From NCBI RefSeq assembly GCF_006491595.2, contig NZ_VEVQ02000015.1, positions 41,070 to 105,069 on the forward strand: a DNA stretch of 64,000 bases, in the 5' to 3' direction. Both the position numbers and the translations under genes were made by a program. Under the pieces are notes generated by a model, which was not told the DNA's origin, did not search any database, and worked only from the letters and a program-made list of their open reading frames with translations. The first letter of the stretch is position 1. Each line of letters begins with the position of its first letter. This DNA is from Flavobacterium jejuense (GTDB taxonomy: Bacteria; Bacteroidota; Bacteroidia; Flavobacteriales; Flavobacteriaceae). Below are positions 9,498 through 18,393 of the stretch, piece by piece.

Positions 9498-10065
9498 ACA
9501 AGTCTTCTTCAATAATCTTAAATTCAGTTTGTAGAATAGGAATTAATTTAGTCTTATTTGTATTAAAAACATATACATTGGCAAACAAACTATCAGTATC
9601 TGTAATGATTGTTTCCCTAATCAACAACAAAGTATCTTGTTTGATTTCATAATCACCAACATAAGTACAACTAAAATCGGCATAATTATGTGTCGCTTCA
9701 AAAGTATTGTTTTTATACAAAAATAACATACCACTTTGGGGTCTATCCTCAAACTGAATACTTCCTTTCCAAGTTGACTTTACCCAAAATTTTTTATGAT
9801 CTAATTCCATTAAAAAAATTAGAGACATTGAGAATAAAATAAAAATTAGCATTGGAACAATATCAAATTTTGCTCTCTTTTTAAATACTTGAAATAAATT
9901 TACAACTGTAAGAATTGAAAATAAAAGAACAAAAATCCCTCCAAATAAAATTAATTGAAGTCCTTGTATGAATCCTTTGCAATAGTCTCCAAACGGAAAA
10001 TAATTTTTAATAAGCAAAATACCAAAAACTATTAAAGCGATATATTTTAGAGATTTTGATTTCAT
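9490..10065 (-). CDS. Hypothetical membrane protein, 191 aa
   Basis: I do not recognise a family. From the ATG at 10065 it has three hydrophobic stretches in the first 100 residues (about 5-20, 35-55 and 70-88), then a soluble C-terminal part of about 100 residues. That part contains WKGSIQFEDRPQSGMLFLYKNN and a beta-rich pattern, perhaps a small lipocalin-like or extracytoplasmic sensing domain. An upstream ATG at 10086 is unlikely because it lies inside the hairpin terminator of the preceding gene. It is probably monocistronic and converges with hutI, overlapping it by 8 bp. Confidence 0.7.
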   Translation of the reverse strand: MKSKSLKYIALIVFGILLIKNYFPFGDYCKGFIQGLQLILFGGIFVLLFSILTVVNLFQVFKKRAKFDIVPMLIFILFSMSLIFLMELDHKKFWVKSTWKGSIQFEDRPQSGMLFLYKNNTFEATHNYADFSCTYVGDYEIKQDTLLLIRETIITDTDSLFANVYVFNTNKTKLIPILQTEFKIIEEDLSK

Positions 10066-10080
10066 TATTAATAATAAAAA

Positions 10081-10111
10081 TCCCAAGCTTACACTTGGGA
10101 TATTTTTTTTT
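10081..10111. terminator. Hairpin terminator downstream of the zinc metallopeptidase gene
   Basis: The stem TCCCAAG / CTTGGGA with a 6-nt loop has A-rich sequence on its left and a long T-tract on its right. On the minus strand it ends the ypfJ-like transcript just before the start of the 191-aa membrane-protein gene. Confidence 0.8.
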
Positions 10112-10967
10112 ACAATTCTTCTTTAAAAGTATCGTGTTGCCTTAAATCACCAGAGTTATATCCTTTCATAAACCATTTCATTCGTTGTTCTGATGTTCCA
10201 TGTGTAAAAGAATCTGGCACTACATGTCCTTGCATTTTATTTTGAATAGCATCATCACCTACAGCATGTGCAGCACTTAATGCTTCTTCAATATCACCTG
10301 TTTCTAAATATTTTTTATTATAATGAGCCCAAAGTCCAGCATAAAAATCGGCTTGTAATTCTAAACAAACCGATAATTTATTAGCATCTGCCTTGCTTTT
10401 TCCTTGTTGGGCTTGTCTTACTTTTTGAGAGGTACCTAATAAAGTTTGCACATGATGACCTACTTCATGAGCAATTACATAAGCAATGGCAAAATCTCCA
10501 CCTTTAGCACCAAATCTAGTTCTTAATTCTTCAAAAAAGGCTAAATCCATGTATACTTTTTTATCTGCAGGACAATAAAATGGACCAGAAGCTGCGCTTG
10601 CACTACCACAAGCTGTTTGAACAGCATCTGTAAACAATACCATTTTCGGTTTTTCGTAAGTACCAATTTGATTGTCATTGAATACTTTAGTCCAAATATC
10701 CTCTGTATCAGCTAAAACAGTAGCTGCAAACTGCCCTAAAGCATCTTCTTCAGGTGTTAATTCACGTTGAGTTGTTTCTTGTTGCGTACTAGATTGATTC
10801 ATTTGCTCTAAAACAGGAGCAATAGTTTGACCTGTTTCTCCTCCAAAAACCTGGAGTAATAGTATTATTATACCTATAAGTCCGCCACCTGCAACAACTT
10901 TCCCTTTTGAAGACATTCCTCTCCTATCTTCAACATTATCACTTTGACGTCTACCTTTCCATTTCAT
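10110..10967 (-). CDS. ypfJ: Neutral zinc metallopeptidase, YpfJ/KPN_00809 family
   Basis: A 285-aa protein of the PF04228 putative neutral zinc metallopeptidase family. The order is typical: a basic N-terminus, one membrane helix (residues 26-41), a low-complexity linker rich in Gln, Thr and Glu (about 48-72), then the peptidase domain. The zinc site HEVGHH is at 167-172 and the third ligand probably lies in LELQADFYAGLWAH. Cys120 and Cys132 in ACGSASAASGPFYC could form a disulfide, which fits a periplasmic domain. The physiological substrate is unknown for the family. It is a single gene flanked by a terminator. Confidence 0.92.
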   Translation of the reverse strand: MKWKGRRQSDNVEDRRGMSSKGKVVAGGGLIGIIILLLQVFGGETGQTIAPVLEQMNQSSTQQETTQRELTPEEDALGQFAATVLADTEDIWTKVFNDNQIGTYEKPKMVLFTDAVQTACGSASAASGPFYCPADKKVYMDLAFFEELRTRFGAKGGDFAIAYVIAHEVGHHVQTLLGTSQKVRQAQQGKSKADANKLSVCLELQADFYAGLWAHYNKKYLETGDIEEALSAAHAVGDDAIQNKMQGHVVPDSFTHGTSEQRMKWFMKGYNSGDLRQHDTFKEEL

Positions 10968-11025
10968 AGTATATCGTTTTTTATATCCTCAAATTTAATA
11001 AAATAAACACAACAATTATAGTAAA

Positions 11026-11802
11026 CTATTCTTCAATTTGACCAATTTCGTCAATAACACTCCGCTCTTCAAACCCTACTACATTATCATAAATAGAGAA
11101 ATTCATAGCCAAATATACTGGTGCAGTAAATATAACTCCTAAACATATAGCAATTAGCCCAACAAAAATACCAATAAAAGCTATCAATAAAGCTAAAGCA
11201 ATATAAAAAGGATTTTTAGCAACTAAAGACACACTATTTTTTAAAGCATCTGAATAATTTTGATTAGCAAAAATAACCAATGGAAGAAATAGAACTGTAA
11301 AAACAGTAATTACAATTTGCACCAAAAATCCAAATATTGAAAAATTAATCATTTGAAATAGCGTATTAAAAACTACTGTTGTTAAAGAAACAATAATGGA
11401 ACCAATAATTATATCTTTAACATGTTTCCCTTTATAATAATCAAATAAAACTCCTAAATTAAGTTCTTGATTTTTCTTTGCCAACAAACACAATTTTAAG
11501 AAACCAGCATTGATAGGTGCATATAAAGCTGTTAGAATAATAGTTAGTAAAAATGTAAAAATTATGTAAGTAGTTCCAGTCTGGATATTTTGCATTTCAA
11601 CAACCCAATTTGAAATATTTGAGATTCCAAATACAGCCATTAAAAGAAAAAAATATAAAAGACCAAAAACTATTCCTACCAATAAATATCCCAATCCAGC
11701 TATTAAAAATATCTTTTTAAATATTTCAAAACAATCTTCAATTAGTTTTCCTAAATCTAAAGGATATCCTTTTTCTATTTTTTCTTTAATCTTAAATTCC
11801 AT
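11026..11802 (-). CDS. Hypothetical membrane protein, 258 aa, six-helix
   Basis: An integral membrane protein with about six hydrophobic segments, starting with a cytosolic helix rich in Lys and Glu (first 25 residues), then IFLIAGLGYLLVGIVFGLLY and later segments to the end. Similar Flavobacteria proteins are often loosely labelled, and I cannot assign a reliable function. The pattern of DCFEIFKKIF followed by pairs of helices resembles DUF-type membrane proteins that may assemble as oligomers. It is divergent from the lipoprotein gene at 11954 and may be co-directional with ypfJ, but 58 bp separate them. Confidence 0.7.
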   Translation of the reverse strand: MEFKIKEKIEKGYPLDLGKLIEDCFEIFKKIFLIAGLGYLLVGIVFGLLYFFLLMAVFGISNISNWVVEMQNIQTGTTYIIFTFLLTIILTALYAPINAGFLKLCLLAKKNQELNLGVLFDYYKGKHVKDIIIGSIIVSLTTVVFNTLFQMINFSIFGFLVQIVITVFTVLFLPLVIFANQNYSDALKNSVSLVAKNPFYIALALLIAFIGIFVGLIAICLGVIFTAPVYLAMNFSIYDNVVGFEERSVIDEIGQIEE

Positions 11803-11892
11803 CTACTATTTTTTTGTAAAAATAATCTAATTTATTACAATTAGAAATTTAAAAGCAGTAAAAACATGCAATCAAAAAAGGGTGATTTTCCC

Positions 11893-11924
11893 CTTGTATC
11901 ATTTTTACATTACAAATACATTTG
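11893..11924 (+). promoter_or_regulatory. Bacteroidota promoter (CTTG-N20-TACATTTG)
   Basis: The -33-like CTTG at 11893-11896 and the perfect -7 box TACATTTG at 11917-11924 are separated by 20 bp, the expected spacing. It lies 30 bp upstream of the 173-aa lipoprotein gene. Confidence 0.65.
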
Positions 11925-11953
11925 TCCCATAAACATAAAACTTAAAAACAATT

Positions 11954-12475
11954 ATGAAAAAATTTAACTATTTACTATTAACAAGTTTGTTTACCCTTTT
12001 GGTTTTTCAGTCCTGTAATGATGTTCCACCAAAGCGTGATGAACCAAGACAATTAATTACTAATAAAGAAGCAAGAGAATTAAATGACAATTATAATCGC
12101 ACTAGACATCGTCTTATTTCTGAAACGATTCAAAAGGAAGATGCAAATGCAATTTGGTATTCGCTTGAAGAATTAGAAAATTATATTTATTACATAAAAA
12201 AAGAAGGAAAAAACAAAGGGTATAATGTTGATGGTATCCGATTTTATTTAGGAGCTTACTCCAATAATCCTGAAAAATACAGTGACAAAGCAAATATGAC
12301 TACTGTTTTTTTAACACCAACTGGTAAAAAAGTAGACATTCAAAAAGGAGGTGTATTAAACCTACCAGCAATGATGCAAACTCAAGAATTAAATCCAGAC
12401 ATTGAAGAAATACAACCAATGAACTATGGTAATATGGGACCACCACCAAGAATGGAATACCCATCAGCAAACTAA
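11954..12475 (+). CDS. Lipoprotein of unknown function, 173 aa
   Basis: The N-terminus has a signal peptide and lipobox ending LVFQSC, so the mature protein starts with a lipidated Cys21 and should be anchored in the periplasm or outer membrane. The mature part is charged, with a helical segment ITNKEARELNDNYNRTRHRL and an SLEELENYIYYIKKEGK stretch. The C-terminus is rich in Pro and Met. I do not recognise a domain by name. It has its own promoter and a strong terminator, so it is a monocistronic gene that appears well expressed. Confidence 0.78.
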   Translation: MKKFNYLLLTSLFTLLVFQSCNDVPPKRDEPRQLITNKEARELNDNYNRTRHRLISETIQKEDANAIWYSLEELENYIYYIKKEGKNKGYNVDGIRFYLGAYSNNPEKYSDKANMTTVFLTPTGKKVDIQKGGVLNLPAMMQTQELNPDIEEIQPMNYGNMGPPPRMEYPSAN

Positions 12476-12491
12476 TATTAAAAAAGTAGCA

Positions 12492-12536
12492 AATTAATAG
12501 AATTGAAAGAGTTTTCTTTTAATTCTATTAATTTTT
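12492..12536 (+). terminator. Strong terminator after the lipoprotein gene
   Basis: A 13-bp stem AATTAATAGAATT / AATTCTATTAATT continues inward through one G-T pair and an AAAGA / TCTTT pair to a 4-nt loop, and T residues follow. It separates the lipoprotein gene from the sensor operon. Confidence 0.8.
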
Positions 12537-12557
12537 TAAAAAATTATTAAAAAATTA

Positions 12558-13217
12558 ATGCTAGAAAATTTAAGATATATCCCAGGTCTTTTTGCTTTTA
12601 TAACAACTATTATAGGTTTACTAAATTGGTCTAAATTACCCAATTACAAATCTAAATTGTTTTTATTATCAGTAATATTATCCGTATTTACAGAAATTTC
12701 AGCAATATACTTTCCTAAATGGACTGGTCTACAAAACTACTTTATCTATGATATTTATACACTAATATTATTTTTAATTTATTATTTCATTTTATCTAGC
12801 ATAATGAGAAAATATACCAATAAAATAATTGCTTTCGCTTTTATCATACTATACCTTATATCAACTATATTTAGTCTAATTTACAATCAAAATAAAATAG
12901 GTTTAGAAATTATCCCAGAAATTTATGCTTTAAGTGTACTGTTTCTTGTTATTTTATCGATATTATATTTAATTGAATTATTTAATTCTAGCAATATTCT
13001 AAATTATAAAAAATCAATCTTTTTTTGGTTTATCCTAGGTTCACTCCTATTTCATGTTCCATTTCTACCTTTTATGTTAACCTTAAAATGGTGGTTTTTG
13101 GAATCTGAAACGTATGGTACTACAATTTATTGGATTATCATTATCATGCTTAATTTAATAATGAATAGTTGTTTCACAATAGGCTTTATATGGACAGAGA
13201 AAAAACACAATTATTAA
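12558..13217 (+). CDS. Seven-helix membrane protein, putative sensor partner of the adjacent kinase
   Basis: A 219-aa protein that is almost entirely membrane, with seven predicted hydrophobic segments (about residues 5-22, 34-51, 60-82, 88-108, 116-142, 152-172 and 192-214) and short polar loops. No catalytic motif is seen. Its 3' end overlaps the start of the histidine kinase gene by 28 bp, which suggests translational coupling. The kinase has only one membrane helix and no sensory domain of its own, so I infer that this protein supplies the input, like a 7TM sensory module on a separate chain. That is inference; sequence identity to 7TMR-DISM families has not been tested. Confidence 0.72.
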   Translation: MLENLRYIPGLFAFITTIIGLLNWSKLPNYKSKLFLLSVILSVFTEISAIYFPKWTGLQNYFIYDIYTLILFLIYYFILSSIMRKYTNKIIAFAFIILYLISTIFSLIYNQNKIGLEIIPEIYALSVLFLVILSILYLIELFNSSNILNYKKSIFFWFILGSLLFHVPFLPFMLTLKWWFLESETYGTTIYWIIIIMLNLIMNSCFTIGFIWTEKKHNY

Positions 13218-13996
13218 TTATCTTACTTAGTATTGTATTTTTTACACTACTGATAGTCCTTTTTGTACTGTTTTTTTACTTTCAAAAGAAAAAAACACAG
13301 TTCTTAATAGACAAAATGGAATCTGAAATTCATTTCCAATCTGAACTTATTAAAACAAGAGTAGAAATTAAAGACCAAACTTTAACCGAAATAAGTAAAG
13401 AACTTCATGACAATATAGGTCAAATTATATCTGTTGCAATTATGCAATTAAATATGTATTCCCAAAAAGAGGAAAGTATTTCTAAAATCGAATTAGATGA
13501 ATTAAAAAGCATTATGGCTAAATCATTAGATGAAATTCGAATTTTATCAAGAATTATTAATAAAGATAATCTAATAAATACTAACTTTATTGAATCTATT
13601 CAAAATGACTTTAAAAGAATTGAAAAATTAAAAAATATAACTTGTGATTTAGAAATTAATTGTGATTTTCCTAAAATAAATGTAGAACATGAATTAATTC
13701 TTTATCGCATATTTCAAGAGTCAATTCACAATAGTTTAAAACATTCTTCGAGTAAAAAAATAGAAATGAGTATTGATTGTAAAGATAATTTTCTTACAAT
13801 TATGCTAAAAGACTTTGGAATTGGCTTTGATTCAAGCCAAAGTCACAAAGGCTTAGGTCTAAATAATATTAAATTTAGAGCTAAATTAATAGGCGCAAAA
13901 TTAGCTTTAAATTCCAATGAAAAAGGAACTGAAATATTCCTAAAATACAACTTAAACAAACAAGATGAAAACAAAGAAAAAAGTAATAATAATTGA
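13190..13996 (+). CDS. Sensor histidine kinase, HisKA_3/NarX-LiaS type
   Basis: From the ATG at 13190 this is a 268-aa kinase; an ATG at 13169 in the same frame would overlap the upstream gene further. It has one N-terminal helix (about 8-32), a short coiled linker, then the HisKA_3 dimerisation helix with ELHDNIGQ, His73 being the likely phosphorylated residue. A HATPase_c domain follows with an N-box around FQESIHNSLKHS, a DFGIGFD G1 box and a GLGLNNIKFRA G2 box. It should phosphorylate the response regulator encoded by the overlapping next gene. There is no periplasmic sensory domain, so sensing is likely delegated to the seven-helix protein just upstream. Confidence 0.92.
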   Translation: MDREKTQLLIILLSIVFFTLLIVLFVLFFYFQKKKTQFLIDKMESEIHFQSELIKTRVEIKDQTLTEISKELHDNIGQIISVAIMQLNMYSQKEESISKIELDELKSIMAKSLDEIRILSRIINKDNLINTNFIESIQNDFKRIEKLKNITCDLEINCDFPKINVEHELILYRIFQESIHNSLKHSSSKKIEMSIDCKDNFLTIMLKDFGIGFDSSQSHKGLGLNNIKFRAKLIGAKLALNSNEKGTEIFLKYNLNKQDENKEKSNNN

Positions 13997-14618
13997 TGAT
14001 CATTTATTGTTTTCTCAATCATTAAAATATTTAATTAATAGTTTTAGTGATTTTATAGTAGTTAACAATTATGAAAATGGAAAAGAGTTCATTGATAGTG
14101 TTCAGGCAAATAAAATTAACACAGATGAAATAGAACTTGTATTACTTGATGTAAATATGCCAGTCTTAGATGGTTTAAAAACCATGGAATGGATTAAAAA
14201 CAATAAAGAAGATTTAAAGGTAATTGCTTTATCTGTGAATGACGATGAAGAAACGATCATTAAAATGATAAAAAATGGAGCTAAAGGCTATTTATTGAAA
14301 GATACTTCTCCTCAAATTTTTGAAGAAGCCTTAAAAACAGTTTCTGATAAAGGATTTTTCTTTACCGAATTAGTTTCTGGGCTTTTAGTTAATCGTTTAG
14401 ATAATAATAATCAGAAACATGAATTAAAAGATAAAGAAATTGTTTTTATAAAACATGCTTGTACCGAGAAAACTTATAAAGAAATAGCTGATGAAATGTG
14501 CCTAAGTCCAAAGACCATAGATGGATACAGAGAACATTTATTTTGCAAATTAGAAATAAAAACAAGAATAGGTTTAGTACTTTATGCAATTAAAAACAAA
14601 ATTGTATGCATTGATTAA
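13965..14618 (+). CDS. Response regulator, NarL/FixJ family (REC-LuxR HTH)
   Basis: A 217-aa two-domain regulator. The receiver has the acidic pair Asp11-Asp12, phospho-acceptor Asp62 in LLDVNMP, the conserved Ser/Thr near IALSVND and a Lys in YLLKD. The C-terminal domain is a LuxR-type helix-turn-helix: EIADEMCLSPKTIDGYREHL then KLEIKTRIGLVLYAIK. It overlaps the kinase gene by 32 bp, so the pair is translationally coupled and almost certainly cognate. Target genes are unknown. The gene ends 8 bp from convergent gldH. Confidence 0.94.
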   Translation: MKTKKKVIIIDDHLLFSQSLKYLINSFSDFIVVNNYENGKEFIDSVQANKINTDEIELVLLDVNMPVLDGLKTMEWIKNNKEDLKVIALSVNDDEETIIKMIKNGAKGYLLKDTSPQIFEEALKTVSDKGFFFTELVSGLLVNRLDNNNQKHELKDKEIVFIKHACTEKTYKEIADEMCLSPKTIDGYREHLFCKLEIKTRIGLVLYAIKNKIVCID

Positions 14619-14626
14619 TTACACAA

Positions 14627-15079
14627 TCATTTATTAATTTGAATTCCAACACCTAAAATATTAGGTAAATATGCACCATTAAATTTGTTAGTAATAACAA
14701 TTAAATAATTACCCTTTTCTAGAGGAACTTTATTTTTAACGGTATAATACAAATCACAGATATCTCCTGAACAATCTGCTAAGTCTTTCCCTTCTTCATT
14801 TTTCAATTTTAAATTAATTGGAATTAACTCAGTATGACCATCAGGATAAGTAATTGCCATCTGCAAAGGAATTGAAGCAAATTGAAAATCATAGATATGA
14901 CCTAAATGAAGAATTACATCTACAATTTCTTCCTTTTTCATGACAAAGGAAAATTCTTTACTATCATTAGAGTTCCATCTATTATTTTCTAAATTAGAAT
15001 CAAATTCTTTATAAATACGATTCTTATCACAAGAAAGGAAAATACAAAAAACTCCAAGCAAACAATATTTAAATTTCAT
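14627..15079 (-). CDS. gldH: Gliding motility lipoprotein GldH
   Basis: A 150-aa lipoprotein with signal peptide and lipobox FLSC at Cys17. The mature sequence shows features of GldH: an NRIYKEFDSNLENNRW start, a FSFVMKKEE beta-strand, then CSGDICDLYYTV and a C-terminal YLPNILGVGIQI. In Flavobacterium johnsoniae GldH is needed for gliding and for secretion by the type IX system. The assignment is from pattern memory, not an alignment. No other gld gene is in the window, which agrees with gldH standing apart from gldJ and gldKLMN in that species. The window's T9SS cargo proteins fit a working system in this organism. Confidence 0.78.
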   Translation of the reverse strand: MKFKYCLLGVFCIFLSCDKNRIYKEFDSNLENNRWNSNDSKEFSFVMKKEEIVDVILHLGHIYDFQFASIPLQMAITYPDGHTELIPINLKLKNEEGKDLADCSGDICDLYYTVKNKVPLEKGNYLIVITNKFNGAYLPNILGVGIQINK

Positions 15080-15183
15080 ATATACTCTTTTTAGTAATCA
15101 GTTAACACCTTTTCACACATTATATTTGCCTTAGCAAACTTTATTAATTGTAAATTTATACTATTTTGGTTACCTATAAATAT

Positions 15184-15212
15184 AAAAAAGACCTGATATA
15201 CAGGTCTTTTTT
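15184..15212. terminator. Terminator downstream of secDF
   Basis: A perfect 12-bp stem AAAAAAGACCTG / CAGGTCTTTTTT with loop ATATA. It lies 26 bp past the secDF stop on the minus strand and can act in both orientations. Confidence 0.85.
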
Positions 15213-15237
15213 ATATTTATATTGAAGTAAGATTAAT

Positions 15238-18213
15238 TTAATCTTCTTTTTTAAATTCAGCCATTTTCTTAGCTTCTTTTTTACTCATTGTATCATTCAT
15301 TACAGGAGTTGCTACAAATAATGAAGAATAAGTTCCTACTAAAATACCTACTAAAATAGCAAATACAAACCCTCTAATTGTCTCTCCTCCAAATATGAAG
15401 ATGGCAACTAATACTACTAATGTAGTTGCAGAGGTATTAATTGTTCTACTTAAGGTAGAATTTAATGCCTTATTTACTAAAGCTTTAAAATCAGTAGATG
15501 AATTATAATCTAAATACTCTCTCACACGGTCAAATACAATTACGGTATCATTTAATGAATATCCAATAACAGTAAGAATTGCAGCTATAAAAGCTTGATC
15601 AATTTCCATGTTGAAAGGTAATATTGTATAGCAAAAAGAGAAAATTCCTAATACAATTATAACATCATGAGCAACAGCGACAACTGCACCAAGACCAAAT
15701 TGCCATTTTCTAAACGAAATCATTAAGTAAAGGAAAACTACTAAAAGAGATCCTAAAACTGCCCATAAAGAGTTCGTTTTAATATCCTTAGAAATAGTTC
15801 CTGAAACTTTAGAAGAAGACATAATTCCTACTTGCTTTCCTTCATAAAGGTTCACAAAATTATCATAAGTTAAGTCAGATGGAAGATATTTCTTTAAACC
15901 ATTATAAAGTTTATCATTAACTTCTTTATCAACTCCTTCACCTTCTTCATCTACTTTATATTTAGTTGTAATTTTCAACTGATTATCATTACCATATATT
16001 TTAGCTTCAGCACTTTCAAAAATAGCTACTAAATCTTTAGTAACATCTGGAGCAGAAACCGCTTTATCAAAACGTACTTGATAAGTTCTACCTCCAACAA
16101 AATCAACTCCATAATTTAAGCCTTTTGTAACTAAAGAGAATAAACTTAAAGCAATTAAAATACCTGAAACAATATAAGCAATCTTTCTTTTTCCTAAGAA
16201 ATCAAAGTTTAAGTTTTTAAACCAATTTTTAGTAATAGAAGTAGAGAAAGCAATTTTTTCATTTCTTGATAAACTCCAATCTAAGAATATTCTTGTTATA
16301 AATACTGCAGTTACTAATGAAGTTAGAATACCAATTAATAAAGTAGTTGCGAAACCTTTAATTGGTCCTGTTCCTAATAAGAATAAAATTAATGCTGTAA
16401 TAAATGTAGTAACGTTGGCATCAACAATTGATGACATCGCACCTTTCCATGTATAAGCATAATTTACAGCCTCTTCAACAGTTCTACCAGAATCCAATTC
16501 TTCCTTAGCTCTTTCGTAAATAATTACGTTGGCATCTACTGCCATACCTATAGTTAAAACAATACCAGCAATACCAGGTAAAGTTAATACAGCACCAAAA
16601 CTTGCTAAAGCACCAAATATGAATAAAATATTTACCAATAAGGCTAAGTTAGCATAGAAACCAGCTTTACCATAATAAACTACCATCCACAATAAAACTA
16701 ACGAGAAACCAATAATAAAAGATAAAAATCCATTATCAACCGCTTCTTTCCCTAATGATGGTCCAACAACTTCAGATTGAACGATACTTGCTTCAGCAGG
16801 TAATTTACCAGCTCTTAAAACGTTAGCTAAATCTTTAGTTTCTGTTACTGTAAAACTACCAGAAATTTCAGAACGGCCACCAGTAATTGCGCCTTTACTT
16901 ACACCAGGTGCAGAATAAACAATATTATCAAGTACAATTGCAATTGCATTACCTTGTTGTGATACTTTTCCAGTTAATTTCTCCCATTCTCTTGAACCAG
17001 TACCATCCATTTGCATAGAAACAGCAGGTTTACCTAACTGATCAAAAGTATCAGTTGCATCAACAATAACACCTCCACTAATAGGAGCCTTACCATCTTT
17101 ACCAGTTCTCTTTAAAGCATATAATTCAACAATTCCAGGTGTTTTTTCGTTTTCTTTACCCCATACAAATTTCACATTTGCAATAGCATTTGGCAAAGTT
17201 CTTTTAACGTCTTTTCTTCTTAAATATTTACCTATTGTTTCTGTATCAGCCACTTTAGCATACCCTAAAACAGAATACCCTTGTTGTTGTGTAATTTGTA
17301 ATTTATCAAATAAAGGATTTATTTGAACTGCAGTAGTATCTGCTTCATCTGTCAATAAAGCATCTAGATCTGTAGCTGTAGAATCTTTTTCAGTTGAATC
17401 CTTTACAACCTCATTTACTTCTTTTTTAGCTACTTCAGTTTTTTTCAATACTTCATTAGCAGAAATTAAATAATTAGCTACTTCTTCAATTTTATAAGTT
17501 TCCCAAAATTCTAATTTAGCAGTTCCTTGTAATAATTTCTTAATACGGTCTACATCTTTAGCTCCAGGAAGTTCTACTAAAATTCTTCCAGAGTTACCTA
17601 ACATTTGAATGTTTGGTTGTGTAACACCAAATTGGTCAATACGTTTTCTTAATACACCAAAAGCACTCTCAACAGATTCAATTACTTTTTGTTTGATAAT
17701 TGGCTCTACTTGAGCATTAGTCATATTTAGCTCAATAACTTGATCTAAATTTCTATTTCTGAAAACATCTACATTAGATAATTGAAGATTTGCCTTATTT
17801 GCTGCTTCAAAAAAAGCATCAATATAATCTTGGTTTCCTTGTTGGTTCTTCTTCGCATCTTCCAGTGCTTTTAAGAAACCAGGATTTTTAGACTCATTTG
17901 CTAAACCAAACAAAATATCTTTAACTGATATTTGAAGAATTACGTTAAGTCCACCTTCAAGGTCAAGACCTTTGTTGATTTGATTGTTTCTTACTTCATC
18001 ATACGTATTCCAAAGAAATACTTTTTCTTTACTTTTTGCTAAAGAATCTAGATAAGATACTTCTTTTTGAGTTTGAATTTCTTTTGGAAATTTACCTGCG
18101 AAAACCTTTGCATCTTTCTCAATTCCATTTGCTACGAATGTAAATGATAATTGATAAACACATACCAAAGCAAAGATAATTGCGAAAAATTTAATTAGTC
18201 CTTTATTCTGCAT
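15238..18213 (-). CDS. secDF: Protein translocase subunit SecDF (fused)
   Basis: A 991-aa fusion of SecD (about residues 1-650) and SecF (about 680-985), the usual arrangement in Bacteroidota. An N-terminal helix is followed by a large periplasmic P1 domain with NKGLDLEGGLNVIL. A Glu/Asp/Thr-rich linker of about 45 residues (around 260-305) carries no conserved motif. Then come the SecD helices with GIAGIVLTIGMAVDANVIIYER and the SecF part with VGGRTYQVRFD and IGYSLNDTVIVFDRVREYL. The DANVIIYER and NDTVIVFDR motifs hold the proton-relay aspartates. It uses the proton motive force to help Sec-dependent export. Confidence 0.96.
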   Translation of the reverse strand: MQNKGLIKFFAIIFALVCVYQLSFTFVANGIEKDAKVFAGKFPKEIQTQKEVSYLDSLAKSKEKVFLWNTYDEVRNNQINKGLDLEGGLNVILQISVKDILFGLANESKNPGFLKALEDAKKNQQGNQDYIDAFFEAANKANLQLSNVDVFRNRNLDQVIELNMTNAQVEPIIKQKVIESVESAFGVLRKRIDQFGVTQPNIQMLGNSGRILVELPGAKDVDRIKKLLQGTAKLEFWETYKIEEVANYLISANEVLKKTEVAKKEVNEVVKDSTEKDSTATDLDALLTDEADTTAVQINPLFDKLQITQQQGYSVLGYAKVADTETIGKYLRRKDVKRTLPNAIANVKFVWGKENEKTPGIVELYALKRTGKDGKAPISGGVIVDATDTFDQLGKPAVSMQMDGTGSREWEKLTGKVSQQGNAIAIVLDNIVYSAPGVSKGAITGGRSEISGSFTVTETKDLANVLRAGKLPAEASIVQSEVVGPSLGKEAVDNGFLSFIIGFSLVLLWMVVYYGKAGFYANLALLVNILFIFGALASFGAVLTLPGIAGIVLTIGMAVDANVIIYERAKEELDSGRTVEEAVNYAYTWKGAMSSIVDANVTTFITALILFLLGTGPIKGFATTLLIGILTSLVTAVFITRIFLDWSLSRNEKIAFSTSITKNWFKNLNFDFLGKRKIAYIVSGILIALSLFSLVTKGLNYGVDFVGGRTYQVRFDKAVSAPDVTKDLVAIFESAEAKIYGNDNQLKITTKYKVDEEGEGVDKEVNDKLYNGLKKYLPSDLTYDNFVNLYEGKQVGIMSSSKVSGTISKDIKTNSLWAVLGSLLVVFLYLMISFRKWQFGLGAVVAVAHDVIIVLGIFSFCYTILPFNMEIDQAFIAAILTVIGYSLNDTVIVFDRVREYLDYNSSTDFKALVNKALNSTLSRTINTSATTLVVLVAIFIFGGETIRGFVFAILVGILVGTYSSLFVATPVMNDTMSKKEAKKMAEFKKED

Positions 18214-18254
18214 TACTACTAAAATTAATTATTCTTTATTTTTATAAAAACGGA

Positions 18255-18262
18255 CAAATATA
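18255..18262 (-). promoter_or_regulatory. -7 promoter box (TATATTTG) for secDF
   Basis: On the minus strand this octamer fits TAnnTTTG and lies 42 bp upstream of the secDF start. No convincing TTTG was found at -33, so it is a partial match only. Confidence 0.45.
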
Positions 18263-18345
18263 TAATTTACAATAGGATTAACCAATTTTATTTCTTAATT
18301 AAATTGGTTTTTATTAATATTTCCTTTTTGATAACTACATATAAA

Positions 18346-18373
18346 AAAACTGCCAAATCAAAATGACAGTTTT
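18346..18373 (-). terminator. Terminator downstream of mdh
   Basis: AAAACTGCCA pairs with TGACAGTTTT with one mismatch and an 8-nt loop. On the minus strand the A-tract at 18343-18349 becomes the T-run. It ends the gyrB-barrel-mdh unit 20 bp after mdh. Confidence 0.7.
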
Positions 18374-18393
18374 ATTATCTGATTATGATACTA

